Below are positions 24,211 through 33,692 of a stretch of DNA of 64,000 nucleotides, piece by piece. Origin of the DNA: Agreia sp. Leaf210 (GTDB lineage: Bacteria; Actinomycetota; Actinomycetes; Actinomycetales; Microbacteriaceae). Under the pieces are notes generated by a model. The model saw only the letters and a program-made list of their open reading frames with translations. It was not told the origin of the DNA and ran no database searches. Both the position numbers and the translations under genes were made by a program. The DNA is taken from positions 377,717-441,716 of the forward strand of contig NZ_LMKK01000001.1 in NCBI RefSeq assembly GCF_001421485.1, in the 5' to 3' direction. Each line of letters starts with the position of its first letter. Position 1 is the first letter of the stretch.

Positions 24211-26223
24211 ATGGTCACTGCCACGAACATCGATGCGACCGCCGTCAACACGGTCGCGTGGCTCTCTGCAGACGACACCACCATCGTCGTTCCCGTCTAT
24301 CAGCGGCAGTACCGCTGGGACATCGGCGCGTGCGAGAAGCTGCTGACCGACATCCGAGCGGTCTCGCAGACACACGACCGGCACACCCACTTCATCGGCT
24401 CGATCCTCTCGTCGAAGAGCACCGACGACGCAGACGATTCCGAGCTGGTGCTCATCGATGGCCAGCAGCGCATCACCACCTTGATGCTGCTGATCGCCGC
24501 CCTGCACCACACGGTGGAGCACAGCGATCCGACCCTCGCCGCAGAGTTGCAGAGAGTGCTCGTGCGCGCGGCCGACCCGAGCCGAACCAAGCTGCGACCC
24601 CACCGCGCCTGGGCTCAGGTCTTCGAAAGCGTCGTTCTCGATCGACTCGGTGCCGGTGACGAGCTGCGCGACTCCCGCTTCGACGACAACTACGCCTTCT
24701 TCCGCAGCCAGGTCCGGCTCGACGAGGTGCCGCGCATCTGGCGCGGACTGCAGAAGCTCGAGCACGTCGCCATCACCCTCGGTGCCGACGCCAACGCCCA
24801 GCAGATCTTCGAGAGCCTGAACTCCACGGGCGAACCGCTGCGCGACCACGAGCTCATCCACAACTACGTGCTGATGGGCCTGACCCACCTCGAGCAGAGC
24901 GAGATCGAGGAGTCGTTCTGGCTGCCGATCGAGCAGAACACCGGCGAGCAGATCGCCTCATACTGGCGGCACTACCTGGTCATGACGACGGGCCGCGAGG
25001 TCACCGTCGTCGGCCAGCGCGGGGTGTACGACGCCTTCCAGCAGCAGTTTCCGCGGCTCGATGTCGAGACGCTGCGCGAGCACGCCGCCGAGTGGCGCTC
25101 CTACTCCGCCGCCTACCGGGTTCTTCTCGAGCCGAGCCTCGAGTCCGACCCCGAGGTGTCGCGCCAGCTCGGCTACCTCAACACCTTCGGCCGGGGCATG
25201 TACCCGCTCGTCATGCGCGCCTACCTCGACTACTCGCGTGAGACGCTCGACCGCACGTCTCTCATCGAGCTGCTCGAGAACATCCAATCTCTGATGCTGC
25301 GCCGCACGCTCGTCGGCGTCAGCAACGACCGCCTGGTCGCGCGGCTGAGCAGGGCGCGCGCCGACGGCCCGGATGCGCTGGTGCGCGCGATCTCCCGCAT
25401 CACCCCCAGCGACGAGCGCGTGCGCGTGGCCCTGAAATACGCCGAGTTGCCTCACGCCGCCTACGTGCTGGGGCGACTCAGCGATGTCGAATCCACCGTC
25501 GATCTCGACGTGGAGCACATCGTTCCGCTCGCTCCGGGCGACTCGTGGAGCGGAGACGGCACACGCGAGTGGGCCGATTACACCGACGACGAGCAGAACA
25601 GCCACCGGGCCCTCGCGCAGACCATCGGCAACCTCGCGTTGCTCGAGGAGCACCTCGCCGAGCGGGCCGCAGACAAGTCGTTCCCCGAGAAGCGCGACCG
25701 CTCGTATGCGAAGAGTTCGATCGCCTTGACGAGCGAACTGGCCGCGACAGAATCCTGGGGCACACGCGCGATCGCCACGCGCACCGTGCGGCTCACCGAG
25801 AAGTTCCTGCGGGTCTGGAAGCGACCGGCCGTCGTGATGATCGACGACGACGGACTCACGCCCATCCTCGACGCCCAGAAGAGACGCGGCTGGCCGCAGG
25901 GCTGGCAGCGCGAGTTCGAGTACGTGGAGTACCGAGGGGAGCACTGGGAGGTCTACGACATCAAGTACCTCTTCAACCGCATCTTCAAGCGACTCTGGGC
26001 CGACTTGCGTGCCGACGTCGTGGCGTTCAGCGCCCGCCGGGGCGGACCGATCTACGACGCGCAGTCCTGGAACGGTCACTGGGACACGCTCGATGAGGAG
26101 CACTTCCTCTACATGGGCTGGGACTCGCGCTACATGCTCACGGCGGTGCAGGGTGTTCTCGAGGAGGCCGAGATCGCGGCCGAGGTCTTCGTGAAGTACT
26201 CCTACATCGGCGCGGTGATGTAG
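24211..26223 (+). CDS. GmrSD-like DUF262/DUF1524 nuclease (candidate anti-phage protein)
   Basis: 670 residues. The N-terminal ParB-like DUF262 domain carries VPVYQRQYRW (27-36) and the nucleotide-binding IDGQQR (82-87); a middle helical region (about 190-420); then a DUF1524 HNH nuclease with EHIVPL (435-440), IGNLALL (472-478) and the Lys/Tyr/Ser element around 489-502. This is the fused GmrS-GmrD layout of type IV modification-dependent restriction and of SspE/BrxU-type effectors. The C-terminal 130 residues (about 540-670) are an aromatic-rich domain I do not recognise. No partner genes (dnd/ssp, BREX, methylase) are adjacent, so it would act alone. ATG has only a weak Shine-Dalgarno. Confidence 0.88.
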   Translation: MVTATNIDATAVNTVAWLSADDTTIVVPVYQRQYRWDIGACEKLLTDIRAVSQTHDRHTHFIGSILSSKSTDDADDSELVLIDGQQRITTLMLLIAALHHTVEHSDPTLAAELQRVLVRAADPSRTKLRPHRAWAQVFESVVLDRLGAGDELRDSRFDDNYAFFRSQVRLDEVPRIWRGLQKLEHVAITLGADANAQQIFESLNSTGEPLRDHELIHNYVLMGLTHLEQSEIEESFWLPIEQNTGEQIASYWRHYLVMTTGREVTVVGQRGVYDAFQQQFPRLDVETLREHAAEWRSYSAAYRVLLEPSLESDPEVSRQLGYLNTFGRGMYPLVMRAYLDYSRETLDRTSLIELLENIQSLMLRRTLVGVSNDRLVARLSRARADGPDALVRAISRITPSDERVRVALKYAELPHAAYVLGRLSDVESTVDLDVEHIVPLAPGDSWSGDGTREWADYTDDEQNSHRALAQTIGNLALLEEHLAERAADKSFPEKRDRSYAKSSIALTSELAATESWGTRAIATRTVRLTEKFLRVWKRPAVVMIDDDGLTPILDAQKRRGWPQGWQREFEYVEYRGEHWEVYDIKYLFNRIFKRLWADLRADVVAFSARRGGPIYDAQSWNGHWDTLDEEHFLYMGWDSRYMLTAVQGVLEEAEIAAEVFVKYSYIGAVM

Positions 26224-26271
26224 CTCGGCGGGTTCTCGCGCCCCGGCTGCACACGTTCGCACTCAGCGGCC

Positions 26272-27333
26272 ATGCCTATGCTTGACACGATGATCTCCTC
26301 GCCGCCCCTGCCCGTAGCTCAGGCGAGTGCGAGTGCGACGAACAGGCGTCGTCGCGGCATGATCGGCATCGGCGTCGGCATCGCCCTCACCGCAGCCGTC
26401 TTCGCCACCCGAGTGTTCGCGCCCTCGTCGACGGCCGACCAGCTGCCGAACATCGCCCGTGATTTTCTGACGCTCTCGATCAGCGTCGTGGTCGAGTCCA
26501 TCCCCTTCGTCTTTCTGGGCATCATCCTGTCGATCGTGGTGCAGATCTGGTTGCCCGAATCACTGATGCAGCGGGTGCTACCTCAGCGACCCGTGCTCAG
26601 GCGTGCCGTGATGTCGCTGCTCGGGGTGCTGCTTCCCGTCTGCGAGTGCGGAAATGTGCCGCTGACACGGGGAATGATGGTGAAGGGCCTCACCGTCTCC
26701 GAATCCATGACGTTCCTGCTGGCGGCGCCGATTCTGAATCCCGTCACGATCATCACGACGTATCAGGCGTTCGGGTGGGACAACGGGATCCTCGCTGCGC
26801 GCATCATCGGCGGCTTTCTCATCGCCAACCTCATCGGCTGGCTGTTCAGCCGGCACCCGAGGCCCGAGGAGCTGCTCACTCGTGGCTTCGAGGCGACGTG
26901 TCGCGTCGGCCACGATCACGCCTCGCACACGCCTCGTCTGAAGCGCAGCGTCGTGGCGTTCTCGAGCGAGGCGAGTGCCATGCTGCCGGCCCTGTTCATC
27001 GGCTCGGCGATCGCCGGACTCATTCAGGTCGGCGTCAGCAGGGATGTTCTCATCGCACTGGGAAGCAACCCTGTCTGGTCGGTGCTCGCGTTGATGGCCC
27101 TGGCCTTCGTGATCGCCATCTGCTCGAATGTCGACGCCTTCTTCATTCTGTCGTTCGGCTCGACCTTCATGCCGGGCGCCATCGTGGCCTTCCTGGTCTT
27201 CGGCGCCATGGTCGACGTGAAGATGCTCGCGCTGCTTCGAACGACGTTTACCACGTCGACCCTCGCCAGGCTCACGGCCGTCGTCGCCCTGGCCTCGCTC
27301 GTCCTCGGATTGGGAGTGAACCTCATTGCTTGA
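26272..27333 (+). CDS. COG0701 / UPF0718-type permease
   Basis: About 353 residues with 8 or more membrane helices. The family signature VCECGNVPLTRGMMVKG (about residues 124-140) is clear, and the second-half repeat reads ICSNVDAFFILSFG. A His-containing cytoplasmic loop (VGHDHASHTP) sits between the two halves. Function is unproven; related permeases occur next to TIGR03943 genes and some are reported in metal-responsive regulons. I see no Zur-type box upstream. The start is uncertain (ATG at 26272, 26278 or 26290). Overlaps the next gene by 8 bp. Confidence 0.87.
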   Translation: MPMLDTMISSPPLPVAQASASATNRRRRGMIGIGVGIALTAAVFATRVFAPSSTADQLPNIARDFLTLSISVVVESIPFVFLGIILSIVVQIWLPESLMQRVLPQRPVLRRAVMSLLGVLLPVCECGNVPLTRGMMVKGLTVSESMTFLLAAPILNPVTIITTYQAFGWDNGILAARIIGGFLIANLIGWLFSRHPRPEELLTRGFEATCRVGHDHASHTPRLKRSVVAFSSEASAMLPALFIGSAIAGLIQVGVSRDVLIALGSNPVWSVLALMALAFVIAICSNVDAFFILSFGSTFMPGAIVAFLVFGAMVDVKMLALLRTTFTTSTLARLTAVVALASLVLGLGVNLIA

Positions 27334-28096
27334 ACGAATCCTCGCGCGCTGGCAGGGCCTCGCCCTGAGCTTGATCGGCATCGTCTCCATCTCGTGGCTC
27401 GCGCTGACCGGCCAGCTCGGGCTGTACATCCACCCGAGATATTTCGTCTTCACCGTGGTCATGGCCGCGCTCGGCGGGCTGCTCACGCTGGCCGCCTTCG
27501 CTGTCGCGCCGGAGAAAGACGACCACGAGCCCCTGCAGGTCGACACCACCGTGACGCGGCCCCGATGGCGCTCGCTCCTCCCCCTCGCCGGGATCGCAGC
27601 CACCGGCGTGGCCTTCGTGGCTCTCGTGATCGTTCCGCCGTCGACGCTCACCACGGCGACGGTCGAGAATCGCGAGCTGAACAACTCGGCCACCAGCGGG
27701 CAGGCGGATTCCGCCTCGCGCGTCGAATTGGCCGGAGCCGACGTGAAGTCGCTGAGCCTGCGAGATTGGTCCGCACTGCTGCGCGACGGCTCCGGCAGTG
27801 ACTTCGTGGTCGGCAAGACCACGACCCTCTCGGGCTTTGTGACGGCCGACTCGACCGACCCGGAGAACGTGTTCTACCTCACGCGGTTCGTCATCACGTG
27901 TTGTGCCGTAGACGCGCAGCCGATCGGAGTTCCCGTCTACTCCCCCGGCTGGTCGTCGACCTATGCCGTCGACAGCTGGGTAGAAGCGAAGGGCACGTTC
28001 GGCCTCAATCCGAGCGCCGAGAGCAGCGAGAGCGTCGTGCTGTCGAACCCCACCGTGACGGCCATCGATCAGCCGGCCGAGCCGTATGCCTACTGA
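27326..28096 (+). CDS. TIGR03943 / DUF1980 (YcgQ-like) partner of the permease
   Basis: 256 residues. Two N-terminal membrane helices (about 10-32 and 38-57), a third near 85-105, then an extracellular domain containing RFVITCCAVDAQPIGVPV, the CC-x-D signature of the family. The TTG start overlaps the permease stop by 8 bp, so translation is coupled. These two genes are an obligate pair in many genomes, so a two-component membrane system is likely. What it transports is not known. Confidence 0.87.
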   Translation: MLERILARWQGLALSLIGIVSISWLALTGQLGLYIHPRYFVFTVVMAALGGLLTLAAFAVAPEKDDHEPLQVDTTVTRPRWRSLLPLAGIAATGVAFVALVIVPPSTLTTATVENRELNNSATSGQADSASRVELAGADVKSLSLRDWSALLRDGSGSDFVVGKTTTLSGFVTADSTDPENVFYLTRFVITCCAVDAQPIGVPVYSPGWSSTYAVDSWVEAKGTFGLNPSAESSESVVLSNPTVTAIDQPAEPYAY

Positions 28097-29534
28097 CGGC
28101 GTGGCTGCCGAGGGGCGCGGCTCGACCGAGGGGCGCGCCGGGAGGCGGGCTGCGCGGCGGTACCGCCGACTCACGATCATTGTGGTCGCAAGCCTCGCCG
28201 CGCTCGGCGGAGTATTGGGAGCGGCGAACACCCTGCAGGGGCCGCGACTCACCTCGGCAGAGATCAACGGACAGGGCGCCGTCGGCAGGCCCGGACAGCG
28301 CCTCGTTCTGCACGCCAATCAGCCGATCGCGCACGTCGACGCGTCGCAGGTGACCGTCACGCCGTCGGTTCCCTTCACCGCGACCACATCAGGCAGCGAC
28401 CTCACTCTCACTCTCGACGGAATGCTCGACTACGAGACCGACTACACGGTGACCGTCACGGCGAAGAGCCTCTACTCCGGAGCGGCAGCCTCGCTCGACT
28501 ACTCCTTCACCACCCCGGATGTCTCGGTCTACACACTCATCCGCGACACAGGCAGCGTGGCCGGCGACGAGCCCGACAGGGTCGTGCGCGAATCCCTCTC
28601 GAGCGACAGCCCCGGTGACGAGGTGTTCACCGCTCCACGCATCCAGGAGTACGCGGTCAGCGGGTCGAAGCTCGCCGCCATCGTGCTCGACGATCAGAAC
28701 AAGACCTCGCTCGTCGTTCGCGATCTCTCGACGGGCGCCGATACGGCTGTCGCAACCGGCGTCGAGACCGGGTCGATGCGCTATCTCAAGTCGTCCGGCG
28801 CATCCGGGCTCTTCGGCTTCACGGTCACCGGCGAGTCAGCCCCCGACGGCTCCACCTCGCCGACCACGCTCTTCGTCTACGATCCCTCCAGCGGCGGCGC
28901 CACGGCCCGAGAGGTCAAGGGGTTCGACGGCGCGCAGCTGCCGGCTGTCGCCTGGGCATTCGTTCAGGGAACGACGTCGGCCGTGATCCAGGACTACGAC
29001 CAGCAGCTCTTTCTGATCGACGTCACGACCGACTCGGTGCCGAGCCCGCTCGGCCGTCACGCCGAGGTGCACGGTTTCATCCCCGGCACGGCGCAGCTCG
29101 TGGTCTCCGATCTGCAGGATTTCACCCGCATCGATCTGCAGGCGGCGAAGACCGAGGCATTCGACTCACTGACGGCGCAGGCAGACCCGAGCTACTATCC
29201 CGGCAAGAGGCTCTATCTGGGTGACCAGGGCGACTACGTGCAGGAATTCGATGTGCCGGACAGCGAACACCAGTACTCCACGTCGGCGCTCATGCTCATC
29301 GACGAGAGCGGAACTCGGCAGATCTATCGACCAGACGCGGGCACCCGCATCCGAAACATCTGTCTGTCGCCGAATGGCCGGGTCGCGGCTGTCGAGACGT
29401 TCGCCGAAGACAAGCAGAACGACAAATACCCCAATGTGCCGTCGTATCTGCCGATGACGACGACGTTCATCGACCTCTCGTCGCTCGAAGCGACGAAGTC
29501 GGTCGACGGGTGGATGCCCGACTGGTGCCAGTAG
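28086..29534 (+). CDS. Membrane-anchored Ig-like / beta-propeller protein
   Basis: 482 residues. Basic N-terminus followed by one membrane helix (about 29-47, LTIIVVASLAALGGVLGAA), then an Ig-like domain (about 55-140, ending YSFTTPD) and a region of repeated beta strands typical of a seven-bladed propeller (about 145-480: SVVVRDLSTGAD-like blades, SVPSPLGRHAEVHGFIPG, SEHQYSTSALMLIDESG). No lipobox Cys. The ATG overlaps the TIGR03943 gene by 11 bp, making a three-gene operon, so it may be an extracytoplasmic sensor or scaffold for the permease pair (inference). Confidence 0.8.
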   Translation: MPTDGVAAEGRGSTEGRAGRRAARRYRRLTIIVVASLAALGGVLGAANTLQGPRLTSAEINGQGAVGRPGQRLVLHANQPIAHVDASQVTVTPSVPFTATTSGSDLTLTLDGMLDYETDYTVTVTAKSLYSGAAASLDYSFTTPDVSVYTLIRDTGSVAGDEPDRVVRESLSSDSPGDEVFTAPRIQEYAVSGSKLAAIVLDDQNKTSLVVRDLSTGADTAVATGVETGSMRYLKSSGASGLFGFTVTGESAPDGSTSPTTLFVYDPSSGGATAREVKGFDGAQLPAVAWAFVQGTTSAVIQDYDQQLFLIDVTTDSVPSPLGRHAEVHGFIPGTAQLVVSDLQDFTRIDLQAAKTEAFDSLTAQADPSYYPGKRLYLGDQGDYVQEFDVPDSEHQYSTSALMLIDESGTRQIYRPDAGTRIRNICLSPNGRVAAVETFAEDKQNDKYPNVPSYLPMTTTFIDLSSLEATKSVDGWMPDWCQ

Positions 29535-29704
29535 CCGACGAGGTAACGAAGAGCACCGACAGGTCGGGAGCGACGTACACCTTCCCGCCACCACGCCAGG
29601 CTCGATCTGGCCGAGATTCCGGAGTTATCCACAATCTTATCTCCTGATCAAGTGGCGAATGGACCGCCAGACTCAATGTCGGTGGCTCCTGCTTTAATTC
29701 ATGT

Positions 29705-31129
29705 ATGGAACTCAAGGACGCGACCCTCGGCGACATCGCCGAACGCCTCCACGAGCTTCTCGCGTCAGACCGAAAACTCGCGGTCGGCGACGAACTTCTG
29801 AGGTCGGCGCACGACTGGGAGGTGGCCGGCCGAGCAACCGATGCCGCGCGCATCTGGGTTGCCGCCGAGATCGAGAACGAGTCCCGCCGCGAACTCGACA
29901 CGGCTGGGCTCGCCTACCGGCACGGCTTTTCGACCGCCAAGAAACTGATCGCTGCGACCGCGACGGTGTCGGAGCGCACGGCCGGCTCGCGCATGGCCCT
30001 CGGCAGACAGCTCCGATCGTCGCTGTCGATAACCGGGTTGCCTGTGCCGAGCAGCTTCCCGGCCGTCGAGAACGCGCTGTGCTCTGGCCAGATCGGGGTC
30101 GATGCCGCGTCGATCATCTGCCGCACCCTCACCGAGGCGGTTCCGGGCACCCTCCGCCCCGAGGCCTTCGACGAGGCCGAGCTGCATCTCGTCAACGCTG
30201 CGACGGCAACAGTCGGCGATGCCGGTCACACGCGGCGATACACCGTCGACGAGATCGGCCGACTCGCGACCCGCATCCGCGAACATCTCGACCCCGACGG
30301 CGCCGAACCGCGCGACGCCGTCAAGCAGGCATTACGCGGATTCAGCTATCCACGAGTCGGCGCAGACGGCATGGCTCGAGGCACGTACGCGCTGCCGCCG
30401 CTTCAGCTCGGTATCTTTCTCACCGCGGTCGACTCCATCCTCAGCCCTCGCACGGCAGACCCGGGGAGGCCACAACCAGGCAGCGACGAAGGCATCTCCG
30501 ACTCCGAGGCAGCAGAGTGCGTTCCGCCAGATCTGCGCAGCTCACAGCAGAAGCTCCTCGACGCCGTGATGACCCTCATCGACATGGCCGCAGCATCCCC
30601 CGCAGCATCGCGGCTCAATGGGGCCGCACCCACGGTGAACGTTCATGTCACGCTGAAAGACCTCACAAAGGGCCGTGGAGTCGGCTGGATCGACGGCAGT
30701 AGCGAACCCGTGCCCATGAGCACCGTGAACATGCTCCAGTGCGACGCCGACACCGTCCTCACCGTGTTCGGCGACAACGGCCAGGTATTGCAGCAGGGCA
30801 AGACGCAGCGATTGGCCACCCGCGCACAACGACGGGCCCTTGCAGCGCGAGACGGCGGCTGCGTGATCCCCGGATGCGCCGTTCCACCATCGCGATGCCA
30901 GGCCCACCACGTCATCCCGTGGGTCAGCGCAGGCTTCGCAGCCGGTCGAACAGACATAGACAACCTGGCTCTGTTGTGTCCGTTCCATCACTCCACGATC
31001 CATACCTCGGCGTGGACTCTCGAGATGATCCGTGGAAAACCGCACGTCAGGCCGCCTGATTGGCACGACCCGAGACGCATGCCTGTTCCGGTCGGGCAGC
31101 AACGCGCGGGTCGGCCCTACTTCCGCTGA
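29705..31129 (+). CDS. DUF222 / HNH endonuclease domain protein (13E12 type)
   Basis: 474 residues. N-terminal DUF222 region (about 1-330, REP13E12-like) and C-terminal HNH domain: RDGGCVIPGCAVPPSRCQAHH, then DIDNLALLCPFHHSTIH, with two CxxC-like zinc pairs and the catalytic His. Proteins of this type are dispersed and multi-copy in Actinobacteria and behave like mobile or toxin-like genes, but the target is unknown. The 170 bp before it (29535-29704) hold no gene; TTTAAT sits 7 bp before the ATG, so a leaderless transcript is possible. Confidence 0.88.
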   Translation: MELKDATLGDIAERLHELLASDRKLAVGDELLRSAHDWEVAGRATDAARIWVAAEIENESRRELDTAGLAYRHGFSTAKKLIAATATVSERTAGSRMALGRQLRSSLSITGLPVPSSFPAVENALCSGQIGVDAASIICRTLTEAVPGTLRPEAFDEAELHLVNAATATVGDAGHTRRYTVDEIGRLATRIREHLDPDGAEPRDAVKQALRGFSYPRVGADGMARGTYALPPLQLGIFLTAVDSILSPRTADPGRPQPGSDEGISDSEAAECVPPDLRSSQQKLLDAVMTLIDMAAASPAASRLNGAAPTVNVHVTLKDLTKGRGVGWIDGSSEPVPMSTVNMLQCDADTVLTVFGDNGQVLQQGKTQRLATRAQRRALAARDGGCVIPGCAVPPSRCQAHHVIPWVSAGFAAGRTDIDNLALLCPFHHSTIHTSAWTLEMIRGKPHVRPPDWHDPRRMPVPVGQQRAGRPYFR

Positions 31130-31143
31130 CCGGGCCCGACGGC

Positions 31144-33630
31144 CTACACAGCCGAAGCGGAGCGGCGACGACGCCCAATCACGACACCAGCGCCCAGCAT
31201 CAGCAAGAGCGCACCGATCGCGGTTGCCGGCAATGGCTGAGCGCCGGTGGATGCGAGGCTGCCAGGCTTTGCCGGCCCATCCCCCTGCACGGGCGTGGTT
31301 CCCGACGGCACCGCGGCGGCTGCCGTCACCGTGAACGGGCTGCTGGCCACGACCGTGGCAGGGTCGGATGCCGCGGCGACGGTGATCGTGTGAGCCCCGG
31401 CTGTCGTGTCGGCCGGGATGCGCGCGTCGCGCAGCGTCAGCGCACCCGTCGAGTCGGTGACCACGCTGCCCAGTGTCACCGGGTCGGAGTGCAGAACGAC
31501 CGTGTACTCCGTATCCGGAACGAGACCAGCCGCGACGATCGTCGTCACGCCGCCGGCCTGCACGGTCGACGGGGTCGCTGTGACCGTCGGCGACGAGGCG
31601 GGCGGGTTCGGACCCTGCGGGCCGAGCGCGAGCTCGCACGAGATGGTGCCCGACCACAGGGAGTGGCCGCCGTTGTTGCCGTCGTCGGCGCGGATGACCT
31701 CCTTGACGCCGTTGACACAGGTGGAGCTCGGCGCGATGGCGAAGCCCTCGTTGTTGTTGTTCGGCAGCCCCGTGGGTCGGTCGTAGATGCGGTCGACGAC
31801 GAACCCGCCCTGAGCGTCGATCTTGAGCAGCGTCGCTGAGCCGGCCGAGCTGTTGTCGGCGACAGCCCACACGCGCTGCGCATCGGCATCCCACTGCGTC
31901 TCTTGGATCATCGGCAGATCCGTGTCGATCGAAGCGACGCGGTGGAAGGTGCCGTCGGCGTTCAGCGCATAGGCGTAGAGGTGCCCGTTCTTCTCCAGCG
32001 CGCCGAAGAAGAGGCCGGTGCCGTGACCCGGGTAGTCGCTCGGGTCGTAGGTCTTGCTCGTGCTCTGGTCGACGAACTCGTTTGTCACCAGGTACGAATC
32101 GGGCACCCACGTGATTCCCTCGAAGCCGAGGTTGGAGTCGGCCTTGACGGGGTTGATCACGTCGGCCAGGTCGGCGGTGAGGTTCCACTGCACGGTCGGG
32201 TGCAGCGTCGCGCCGGACTCGTTCGGGTCGAAGCGCAGCACGCTGTCGAGGGGTACGCCGCTCGCTGCGTTGTCTCGCTCGGTCGTGATGTAGAGAAAGC
32301 CGTCGGGGCCGACCGTGATGCCCTCGGAGTCGGGCTGGCCGCCGCCGCTCGGGAAGACGATGTCTTTGCCCGTCGACCAGCCGTTGGCCGTGTCGGGCAC
32401 CCACAGGCTGCCGCTCTTGACGAGGCGGTACACGTGGCTCTTGTTCTTCACCGCCCACATGACGGTCGGGGCGCTCGGGTCGATGTCGAGGCCGGAGACG
32501 TCTTGGCCCGACAGCGAGGTGACGAACTGGCACTCGTTGTCGGAGACGACGGCGCTCTGGCTCCCCGGCCAGGCGATCCCGCCGGCGATGGCGGGGCCGT
32601 TGCCCGAGGCCGCCTCGGTCTGGCACGAGACACCGCCGCCGGGCGGCGTGCTCGGCGCGATGATGGTGCCGGCACAGGCCGTGGCGTTCGATGCTCCAAA
32701 ACTGGATGCCGCGGTGTGCGCCCACGCACCCGTCGCGTCGGCACAGCGCGACCACGAACCGGGCTGAGCGTCATTCGCTCCCCAGCCGACCGAGTCAACG
32801 ATGGTGGAGCCGTCGGCGCGGTAGACCTTCACGGAATCACCGTCGGAGCTGAGGCCCTGGTTCGAGAGCAGCACGAGGTAGCCGCGGGCGGGCACGACGG
32901 TGCCGTTGGGTGCGCTGATCGCGGCGGGCAGGCTGGTGCTGTCGGACTGCAGCCAGGCGGAGACGTCGACATCGACGTCGCCGGTGTTCACCAGTTCGTA
33001 GGCGTCGTGGGTGGGATCGTCGTTCGCCGAGGTGACCTCGTTGACTTTCACGGACTGCCATCCGGAGTCGTCGCCACCGCCCTCTCCGGGGCCCTCTCCT
33101 GGCTCGGTAGGAGCGGGGTTGAGCTCGCCCTTCGACGGAGCAACCTGCTGCACGAAGTCGCCCGTGCCGTTCGGGACGCGCCCGTAGGTGTCGAGATGAA
33201 AGTCGCCCCACTCGTAGGAGTCGAGCAGCGTCGTGCCGTCGGCGGCGAACAGACTGACCTTGTCGCCCTTCTTGAGTTTGAAGGTCGAGCTCTCGGCCAC
33301 GTAGACCGCTCCGGCGGCGATGACCGTGTTGCTCGGCAGCGTCAGGGTCACGGTGTTGCCGCGGCCGGTCAGCATGAATCCGGATGCGTCGAGCGGCTCG
33401 GCCGCCGTGTTCACGAGTTCGACCCAGTCGGGTGTGCCGTTCGTCTCGATCTCGTTGATTCGCAGCGCACTTGCCGCGGCGCTGACCTGGCTGGTGTCTT
33501 GCGAGACGACGTCGGCCGTCGCTGCGGCAGGAACGGCGAAGAGACCGGCGAGCAGCACAGCGGATCCGACGGAGAGGGCGAGAGGACGAGACAGGAGTTT
33601 CAGCACTCCGCCACAGTGGCGGCGGTACAT
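31144..33630 (-). CDS. Cell-surface lamin-tail / phytase-esterase-like protein with LAxTG sorting signal
   Basis: About 828 residues. Signal peptide (LSRPLALSVGSAVLLAGLF...AAATA), two lamin-tail domains (about 50-160 and 185-285; INEIETNGTPDWVELVN, VNEVTSANDDPTHDAYELVN), a phytase/esterase-like beta-propeller (about 330-680) with repeated acidic blades, an Ig-like domain (about 685-780), and a wall-sorting tail: LASTG, hydrophobic stretch, then RRRRS. Secreted and probably sortase-linked to peptidoglycan. The start is uncertain: ATG at 33628-33630 is the one nearest the signal peptide, with no good Shine-Dalgarno. A phosphatase role is inferred from fold only. Confidence 0.87.
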   Translation of the reverse strand: MYRRHCGGVLKLLSRPLALSVGSAVLLAGLFAVPAAATADVVSQDTSQVSAAASALRINEIETNGTPDWVELVNTAAEPLDASGFMLTGRGNTVTLTLPSNTVIAAGAVYVAESSTFKLKKGDKVSLFAADGTTLLDSYEWGDFHLDTYGRVPNGTGDFVQQVAPSKGELNPAPTEPGEGPGEGGGDDSGWQSVKVNEVTSANDDPTHDAYELVNTGDVDVDVSAWLQSDSTSLPAAISAPNGTVVPARGYLVLLSNQGLSSDGDSVKVYRADGSTIVDSVGWGANDAQPGSWSRCADATGAWAHTAASSFGASNATACAGTIIAPSTPPGGGVSCQTEAASGNGPAIAGGIAWPGSQSAVVSDNECQFVTSLSGQDVSGLDIDPSAPTVMWAVKNKSHVYRLVKSGSLWVPDTANGWSTGKDIVFPSGGGQPDSEGITVGPDGFLYITTERDNAASGVPLDSVLRFDPNESGATLHPTVQWNLTADLADVINPVKADSNLGFEGITWVPDSYLVTNEFVDQSTSKTYDPSDYPGHGTGLFFGALEKNGHLYAYALNADGTFHRVASIDTDLPMIQETQWDADAQRVWAVADNSSAGSATLLKIDAQGGFVVDRIYDRPTGLPNNNNEGFAIAPSSTCVNGVKEVIRADDGNNGGHSLWSGTISCELALGPQGPNPPASSPTVTATPSTVQAGGVTTIVAAGLVPDTEYTVVLHSDPVTLGSVVTDSTGALTLRDARIPADTTAGAHTITVAAASDPATVVASSPFTVTAAAAVPSGTTPVQGDGPAKPGSLASTGAQPLPATAIGALLLMLGAGVVIGRRRRSASAV

Positions 33631-33692
33631 GAACACCGGGTGACGCGCGGGCAACGGGGGCCTGAATGGCGCGAGGTCGGCAGCGCTTCGAG

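Noticed and set aside
30542-32755. 737-residue minus-strand open frame over the DUF222 gene and lamin-tail protein
   Set aside because: Extremely Arg/His/Gly/Pro-rich, with no domain motifs; it is the third-frame shadow of a GC-rich gene. The overlapping frame at 31144-33630 carries a signal peptide, domains and sorting motif.
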